This document shows positions 51,601-61,220 of a stretch of 64,000 bases of DNA, piece by piece (position 1 is the first letter of the stretch; the number at the start of each line of letters is the position of its first letter). Location of the stretch: contig OY744605.1 in assembly GCA_963556255.1 (NCBI GenBank), forward strand, positions 36,348,396 to 36,412,395, written 5' to 3'. The notes beneath the pieces are model-generated. The model was not told where the DNA came from, searched no databases, and saw nothing but the letters and a program-made list of their open reading frames with translations. Both the position numbers and the translations under genes were made by a program. The stretch comes from Allolobophora icterica. Taxonomy: Eukaryota > Annelida > Clitellata > Crassiclitellata > Lumbricidae.

Positions 51601-54600
51601 AAAGCACAACTTCAAGAAAAACTTGTCCGGAGTGCTTCCAACCAAACAGGGATGCCGCACAATCAAACAAAACAGACTTCAAGCACTTGCGGAAGGAAGG
51701 TGACAGACTGATTAGCTTGCTTCTTATTTTAAAAGGAAAGGAAGTGTATTCCAGGTTACAATGGCAAAACTTCTGTGCTGGGTAGTGTTACTTAGCTTGC
51801 AGTGGTATTTATTTACTGACCCCTAAACAGTGGATGGTTGAATGGATGCCAGGAGGCATAGTATTTCACTGATGGTCACTCATACTGTTTTGTATTTTTC
51901 CTGTATCTCCCAACTTTGTGTCAACAGCATCAAGCTTTCTCCCATTTAATGCAAACATTGGCAGCTAGATAAAGTACCCTAATGAAGTTGCGTCCTAACG
52001 AGGTTACCTGCTAAAGTAAATTCACAGTTGATGTTCTTGACCAATTGTGACAGAATTCATAAGGAAGCATTTATAAGGAAGCATGTTATAAGGACGTTCT
52101 TCTGTATTTAGTTTTATGTTATGTGTGTTAATATAATGTATTCCAAATACTTTTTTGTGACAGGTCTTTGAAATGTTTGAGGAACTAGTGAAGGTTACTT
52201 ATGGGATAGGCAGTTTCATATAAATTTTTTTCAGCCTTATGTGCACATAAAAATCATTTGTATATATCTGTTTATGCATACAAATGCACGCGCACACGCG
52301 CACGCACGCACACATACACATACACACACACACACACCTACACACACAAACAGACACACTAACACACACACAAACACACACACAAACACACAAACATGAC
52401 ACATTATAAATAATGCAATATGTATTTTGTATGTATATGCTGTATATACGTATGCATATGTATAAATTTCTGATGAAATTGCACAAATTCAGTGGTATTT
52501 TTTTTAAAGAAAGTATGCAGTGGTGAACGACTGCTTTAGTCAGTGATATGGGTTTAACATACTGTTGTCTGTTGTGATTTATTCATTCAGCAGGAAGAAA
52601 TATTCATGATGTCCAGTTAGATGATGATATGGAAACCCTAAAGCAAAGATTACGGGAGCTTGAAAAACAAAACGCAGGCTTGAAACTGAAGGTTGTATTC
52701 TAGTTTCAACTACCAGTACTTATTAAAACCAGTCTTGTTGTCCTCGAGACCAAGGCCTTGGTCTCGAGTGCACTCGAGTTCGTTTTTAAAAGTCTTGGTC
52801 TTGGTCTTGGTCTTGAGGTTCAAGGTCTTGGTCTTGGTCTTGGTCTTGAGGTTCAAGGTCTTGGTCTTGGTCTTGAGGTTCAAAGTCTTGGTCTTGGTCT
52901 CGCAATATGAACAGTCATTTAACAGAACTCAAGAATTCTGTATCAAGCCTGCTTGCATCATACGACCAATATCTATGGACGGATACAAGTCTTGTTGGTC
53001 AGGAAACCAATTGGCAGCAGCAACAGTAGGCCCTAATTGTTCTGTATCAAACCATGGGAAGATTTCAAAAGGATTCACTATCTGTACATTTACATTCAGT
53101 GCTTGAAAAGCTACTCTGTGTCACTGTGTGTGTCAGCGACTTCAGCACCTGTAGAACGTATTTTTTCACATGGCGGAATTTTTATGAGGCCCACCAGGCA
53201 CGTCTTGGTCAGAAAATTCTGAGCGAATTGGTTTTTATAAAATACAAAAGGCATTTGGTATAAGAGTTTGCATGAAGGACTTTTGAATACAAATTCGGAC
53301 TTATCTGCAGTTTGCATTTAAAGTTAATTTGCTTGAATAAAATAAGACTCATGTTTTCGTTAAAATAGCGAATATTCCGACTTTACAATTTTTTTAAATC
53401 TTGACCTGATTTCGATTTTTTGGGTCTTGGTCTTGGTCTTGGTCTTGAGGTTCAAGGTCTTGGTCTTGGTCTTGGTCTCGAGGTTCAAAGTCTTGGTCTT
53501 GGTCTTGGTCTCGAGGTTCAAGGTCTTGGTCTTGGTCTTGGTCTTGAGGTTCAAGGTCTTGGTCTTGGTCTTGGTCTTGAGGTTTAAGGTCTTGACAACA
53601 AGACTGATTAAAACTATAAAAAATTTGTTTTGTATTTATATCTGAAAAGGTTGGTTATTACAAAATGCATACCATAATTGGTAAAAACTTTAATTTTGAC
53701 ATCAATTATTAAAACTTTTACTGTAAACCCAAAATCTTACAGGATTTGTTCATAGCATGTATCATGAGCTCAAATTTCGTTCGATTTTGTGACGAGAATT
53801 AAGGCAAAGAAGCTAAAATGTCATGGTTGAGTTAAACACTTTCAGTTTTGGTTGTTGTTTTCTCATCTAGAGCATTCATGGTAAGGGTTTAACATTTATA
53901 CTTTATTGTATGGCTCTAAATTGCATGACTTATATTGTATAATTAGTTTGAATGCCATTAGGGTTTCTATTTTGTAACATTTGAAGTAATTGCAAAGAGC
54001 TTTTGCTTACAGTTGAACACCTTTACTGTACTGTTTCATTTCATGTTCAAAGCTGGTGAGGGCTGCTGAAAGGTCTGAGACATGGTGTTTCTTGACACTT
54101 TTCCAAATGTCACCTGAATGTTTGTTAGCCTGTCACAAATATCATGGAATCTTTTATGTTGCGTTTACCAGCTAGGTGTTCTTCTTGAGACCAGCTTTCT
54201 TAATTGAGTTCTATATTAGAAATATAGTAAGAGATAGTGGCCTACAGTTTACATCCATGGAACCTCACACAGTTTGGGAACTAGGCCATATAACTGCCAT
54301 ATGTGACAGTTCATTACGCTACTAGTACTTGCATTTGGTGCAGTTATATGCCATAGAGAAAAACTGTCCATAGCTGATCTATGTATTCCTAATGGATTTT
54401 GATGTTTCTTTGTGCTGATTGTTGACATGTTTTGCAGTTGGTTGCCCTTCGGCAACAGTCTCTCAGCAACCAAGCAGGCCGTGCAGTAGTCTATGGTCAT
54501 GTTCAGGCACGGATTGATACAGTGAGTCTAAGCACTATGGTCACACAAATATTTGCTAAACAGTCCTTGTGTGGAGCTGAGAAATTTAGGAGATTTACAT

Positions 54601-57600
54601 TTACATTACAGTTTACAAACAAAAAGCAATGGTATATAGGGAAACATGAAAAAACACACTTATATATACTTAGGTATATTATATGCACTATTTCTCATTA
54701 TCTGCAAACTGTCTTAACACTTTAACAATGAGAATGTGCTAAAAGTGACTGGGAAATCAATGCAACTCGAATTTCTGTGTGACTTCGCACGTGTTAAAAA
54801 AAGTTTTTAATAATAATAATAATTCACTTAACATGAGCGTGTTTTAGTCCCAGCAACATGCCTTTGTGATAGCTTATATGAAGGCATGTAATGAATGAAT
54901 GATTTCATTGCCCTCATTATCTGGGAAATTATTACCAGTCTACCATTTATTACTAAACATACTGACTGTTGGAACGTTATGTCTCCCAGTTAAGCTTTGA
55001 AGAACTGAACAGAATATTGTTTTACAAGATGGTGGGTTGAAAAGCATAATAAATAATCCTTAACGTGCTTTATTTCTAGCTGTTGTTTAAAAAATATAGT
55101 AATGCATAGTGGTTGAATTTTAAGGGTATTCCTCATGCTCCACCAACCGAAGCACGAATTTTAAAGAGTATGAGAATAATGGGGCAACCCACACTTCATC
55201 GCAGGTATGATTATTTTGACCTTTGCAATAAATATCTCACCAGCTCTAAATTATGTTCTTGACTCAAAAGTGAGCACTTGTGTTCTTTCGTAATGTCGCT
55301 AGCATTTTCCTACTTTCTAGTTGACTTGATTGCTGGAATTTGTTTTTGACTGATTTCACTTTAAACAAAATTTAAAGAAATTTATTACAAATGGTGCCAG
55401 AGCCATTAAAAGACAACAAATATTAGCATGTTACTAAAACCATATAGAGACCATGAATATTAACACATCATCCCTGAATTGTCCATCACATAAAGAATTC
55501 AATTTTTAAAATGTGTTTTACAGTTTACAAAGTGTTGCACTTCCATCCCCCCATCCTATCTTTGCTCGTTACTTATCTCTCAAACCAACAACTATTGTAA
55601 CTGATTATCTAATGCTTTGACACTTGCAATCTGAATGGATTTTCTCCAATGTAGAGTGATTGTGGATTGTGCTTTCATGTCTGAGTGGCTATTCGCTGAT
55701 TGCCTTGTGTGTATTGCAAATGCTACATACGTCATTAGATGATTAGACTTTTTAGAAACTGGGGTTATTTTGAAAAATTAAGTGAGTAATTAAATCTGCT
55801 CAATCAAACAAACTTTTGTTTAGCTACATTTAAATCACGGTGAAAATGCTGTAGCTTTTTACATGTACAGTTTTGTTTTATTTGTTGTAGACCTGGAAGA
55901 AGTTTATCTATTCAAAATGGACCTCAGTTTGCCCATCTGGAAGATGAAAACCATCATTTGTAAGTCCGATTACTTTGAAATGATCACTGGCTGATGCCGT
56001 GATGCTTATCTGTTATTGGACTAATGGAAAGAATTTCCCAAATTAGATTAGTTGTTGATATTTCTTGAATAAGATGACATTAAAGAAATGTGGCTTAATT
56101 TGTTTCTAGCTAGCAAAATGAGTGTCTGCTTTTAATGTGATCCTCTTAATCCACAGTCTCTTACCCTTTTAGACTATTTAAGTCTTGTCTGGGCACTTTT
56201 GAGCGTCATTCATGCACTCTTTACACATGCACTGCACTAGACAGCACCTCAATTCTGAGATATACCTTTGTCAGTTTTGATGCTACCAATACGTTTCTTT
56301 GAGGTTCACATATTAAGCTGTATTGTGTTGCTCGGAAGTGCATGGATATAAAGATTTCCCACTTAAAGAGGCCAACCACAGTAGCATACTGCGATAAGCA
56401 AGAGGATTGGCCAACCACTCAAGGCTAAGAGAAATGAAGTCGTTAACACTTCCTTTTTGTGGATGCCTCTTGGGGTTAGCAGACTGGTCTTCCTTCTTCT
56501 CTTTTAAAATGCCGTTTTCTTAGAACCTATGCTGTTGCATTTGTTTGGATTATGTTCACGAGGCAATTGTAGCACTTTCTAGTACTATAGTTGGTCTTTA
56601 TTGTTATATGGATTCAAACTCCAGCAGATTAAGACTTCACCTCAGAAGCCAATTGGTAATTGAGAGGTATGACAAGGGGCAGGGATTTTACCATACCATT
56701 TTAGCCCTGAGAGATATCAATAAGAAGTTTGTATAGAAGAGATGAAGAAGATGGCCTAGCACAGGGGTGGGCAAACTTTTTGCACAATGGGCCACATTAA
56801 ACGCTAAAAAAATTCGGAGGGCCGGTAACAAATTTTTAACTTTTAATAACGACTAACATGAAAAGAAGTTTACTTATTTATAATATATTAAATATACTTT
56901 GGCTGTTACTTGTGAGATGTATGCAACTGTGAGCATGAATTAACAAGTTTCCCATAATCAGAGTGATAGCACCAACTGCAATTCGCAGTTTGACTTCAAG
57001 TTTAGATCTGAATTTTTGGTTTTTTAAATTTTCTGAAGAATTGTGGGGGCCAGATAAATAGTGTTGGCGGGCCGGATCCGGCCCGCGGGCCGTAGTTTGC
57101 CCACCTCTGGCCTAGCATATAACAAGGTCTTGCTTGTACGGTGTTCCAGAAGCATCTCTTGTGCTATGTAATTTGGGTCATTTCTAAAGCTGGCCACAAC
57201 ATTTATGCTATTTACGTCATTTATTAAATGTTTCAGGGATGCAATGAATACAGAACTAAAGAATCAAGTCCATGATTATGAGTGTCTGATCGATAAGCTT
57301 AAAGAAGAGGTGACCCTCCTGTTATATATCCTTAAACTGTGACACTTTATTTAAATAACCTACACTTCTGTATATTCTGATCTTCATTAAAAGATTTTTC
57401 TATAATAAAGGGTGCCAGAGACTGTTTTCGCTCAAACATTATTCTTGGTGTTTTAAATTATTACTCTCAGTCGAAAGTTAAAATGTAATTATTAAAGAAA
57501 TATTTAATAAACAAAATTATTTTAGTTTAAGCATTCTATGCATTTCATACATACATCATATATGCACGTGTATATATTTATTTGAATTTGTTTTCTTTAA

Positions 57601-60600
57601 ATTTGTCAGATGAGAATCAAAGAACGTGAATTTGATGGTGAACTGACAAAAACAAAACTTAAATTTGGAGATGAACAAAGGTAGGCATAATTAATATTAA
57701 TTATGACGTTTTATCATCTTAGCTGTCTATGACTTCCTCATAACAACAAACACCATCTGACAAGCTTTGAAGAGTTAGGCACAGAAACAGTCAAGTATGG
57801 ATTATGGTTATGTATATAACAATATGCAAACCTAAAACAATGTCTTTGAGCGTAGACAATGCACACAGAACAGAAAATGCTTCTTTCTCAATAGTTGCCC
57901 ATTTTTATTTATTTATGACGAAATTTATAGAGCGTCACTGGGAGACTCTAATCAGAGGCTCTCTCTCTGCTCGCCTAAATTATGTTAAATGTCATAAAGA
58001 GCCAAAATGCATAAGTTGGAAAACATTGCTCAGATAATTAGATGAGTCACCAGTTGTTGGTTCATGCGCACTCATAGCCTAACCAACCGCTTCCTAGCTA
58101 GAGTTTACAGGTAAACTTGCTATCAAGTTTACTCTCAACTTCATAGCAAGATGAGAGTTCCAGAAGCACAGAGAATTGAGGATGATGAAGAATGATTGGC
58201 GCCGCTGATGATTCGCAGTTATTTTCATCATCTAGCAGTCCCTTGCAGATGGAAGATGATGTAGCGCCCAGAAATGTCAAACCACCAGATAGGCGCAGGA
58301 CACATGCCAAATGGTAGATTTGTGGAGATATTCTGTGAGTGACCATCAGTACTGCTCCAAAGGTGTCTTTACCCTTCCAGCATTCTCTATCAGCCTGTTC
58401 TTTCAAAGTATTCATCACTCGAAAACTAGATGTTGATCTTTCTCTGGGATTAACAGTGCAAGCTCTATCACTAAATCCTTAAGTTGCATCTGCTTACTAT
58501 CCTATTAAATATGTGTTTGTTCTACAGCTATAACAGTGTCTTGCATTTGTATCCTTCTTTTCAACAGATTCTTTTTTACTTCTGGCCGTACAAACTTACT
58601 TATGTGCGACCATCAGATGAATGCATAAGTAGCTTTTAATGTAATAAAATGTTCTGTTTGCTTTTTTATGGATTTCAGTGTATTGAAACAAATGAACTCT
58701 TTTTAGATTTTCAAGATTAGTGAATGTTTTTGCAGAGCTACTGTTCAGGAAAATGTTGACAGAATTCGGCTTGAACGAGAACTAAAGGAGAAGTCATCAA
58801 GTCTTACACAGCTGCATGCCCAGTATAGCAATCTGGAAGAGGTATCTGTATGAGCTGTTTTCTTTTAATGGTAAAACTTTTTCGTATGTGCATTGTTTAG
58901 AATTTTATATGCTTCAGAAAGCAGGGCCTTTCAGTATACAAAAGCTTCTCATTCTCAATACTCCATGCATAAAAAAATATGCCCTTGGAAAGCATGTCTT
59001 TTAGAGATGCATTTAAGATGCTGTGTCTGTGTCTAGATGCATGATGAAAGCAGCCTGCTCCAAAAGACATGTTTTCCCCATTCATTTACTTTGATGTTTA
59101 TCTGGTCTTGTCTCAAGGTGGGACCTTAATCTGCCTCTGCTGAGTGCCTTTCTGTTTTGTTGAGTATGTCTTCGGGACTGGATTTGCAGTTAAGCTTTGA
59201 TATGTCATCTGTTGATACTTGATTTACTAATTTCTTGCCTATTGTGTCTGCAACCAGGATTGGCAACACTACAGACTAAATTCTATCCACTTCTGTTTCT
59301 TGTCTCCTTCAATAGCGAGTTGAATGATGATCCAGTCCATGATTTTATGTTATCAATCCATGCTATTTTAAGTCTTCCTTGAGATTTTGATCCAGGAACT
59401 GCACATTGGATAATCTCCTTTAGACAATCTTCATGCTCCCACAGCATTATCCTGAAATATGAACACTTGCTCTGCTTGATTAATCCGAGTAGATTTCTTT
59501 CTACTCCAGCAGTCTCCAACAACCACTCGTTTGTCTTCCTTGCAATCCGTGATACCCGGAGGTTCTGCTTCAGACACTTCAATTCAAATGCGTTGATTCT
59601 TGTCTCCTCGTTATTCATAATGCTCCAACTCTCACAGCCATACATTAGCTACATACTTTGTATCACATGACAGTAATGTTAAAAATTTTGTATGTTGTTT
59701 AGAAATTGCATTTGATGAAGACAAGCCATGATCGAGTAATTCGTGAAATGGAATCTCTGAATGAACAGCTGAAAGAGGAACAGTGTAAAGTTCTGTCGCT
59801 CCAGGCTGAGCTCAAAACAAACATGACTGTCCATCGTCAAGTCAATGAGGTCAATTCTGCAAAAACATTCTTTGCATGTCTGTTACTAACAAACTCACTT
59901 TGAAGTTTAACTTCTTTTAAAACAAACATAGTAGTTGCATAGTGTTAAAGTTATGGATAATTATCTATAATATGCATTTGTCCCAAGTATTTGTAATTGA
60001 CAAGAACTCAACAAATTGGTGGCTGTTTGATAATTCACTGGCCGGTCATGCAAGATAAGGAAATGTTTTGCTGGTGCATATGCTTGACAGTGAACCCAAG
60101 AAATCCTTCAAAACCACAACTCCAGGAACTGATGTCTATAGAGGCTTGTAACAATTGCTTAACTTTGCCTTCTGCTTAGAGTGTGTGTGGCTAAACAATG
60201 AATTATAAATGTTATGTGATATATTTTCCCCACGATGTGTTTAATTACCACTTGACTAATATGCAGTGCATTGAATTGCTTATAGAGTGAGTACAGAATT
60301 AATGATCTCCAGAGGGAATGTCAGATACTTAAGGAAGCAAATGAGAAACTGGTGAGCAGTGCTTTCGATCTGGAGAAAGAAAGAGAATGGCGTCAACGAG
60401 AAAACTATCTCAAAGTACAGATTGCTCAGTTGGAAGCAACACTGAGAGCAGATGTTGGAGAAAAGGGCGGAATACTGGATAAACTAAGCGAAGAAAGAGG
60501 TATGTTAAAAGCGTATTTGTAGTGTAGGTAAAGTCAGTTCTAGTAAGTTTTAAATGAGTCTAAGTAAGTTTAATATTTGATTTAATCTGCTGTAGTCTGC

Positions 60601-60885
60601 TGGGACTTCTGGGTTTGTAAGGTCATTGGCTGAAGCAAGGACAGCTCAGGACTCTGCATTGAAATGCATGGAGGTCCTGGTATTCGCCAAAGGTTTGATA
60701 TTATTTGTAAGCCACCACAAGTTAGGTTGTTTATTCCATGACCATTGCTTTACCATGTTTTATGCTTAATTGAAATCATATACAGTCCACGTATCGATCC
60801 ACACGTCCAGAAATGATCCACTGTTCTGCTGTTGTTGTTGTTGTTGTTGTTGTTGATGATGATTATGATGATGGTTTGTTGTTGT

Positions 60886-60962
<77 letters not shown>

Positions 60963-61121
60963 ATGATGGTGGTGGTGGTGGTGGTGGTGGTGGTGGTGGT
61001 GGTGGTGGTGGTGGTGGTGGTGGTGGTGGTGGTGGTGGTGGTGGTGGTGGTGGTGGTGGTGGTGGTGGTGGTGGTGGTGGTGGTGGTGGTGGTGATGATG
61101 ATGATGATGATGATGATGATT

Positions 61122-61220
<99 letters not shown>

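Noticed and set aside
52693..53106. 137-codon Leu/Val/Arg-rich ORF
   Set aside because: Translation of the GGTCTTG subterminal array of the hAT element.
54432..54725. 97-codon ORF as a separate gene
   Set aside because: Its first part is rpgrip1l exon 5; the rest is read-through past a strong GTGAGT donor into the intron.
58098..58418. 106-codon minus-strand ORF in intron 9
   Set aside because: No recognisable domain and unremarkable composition; regarded as chance.
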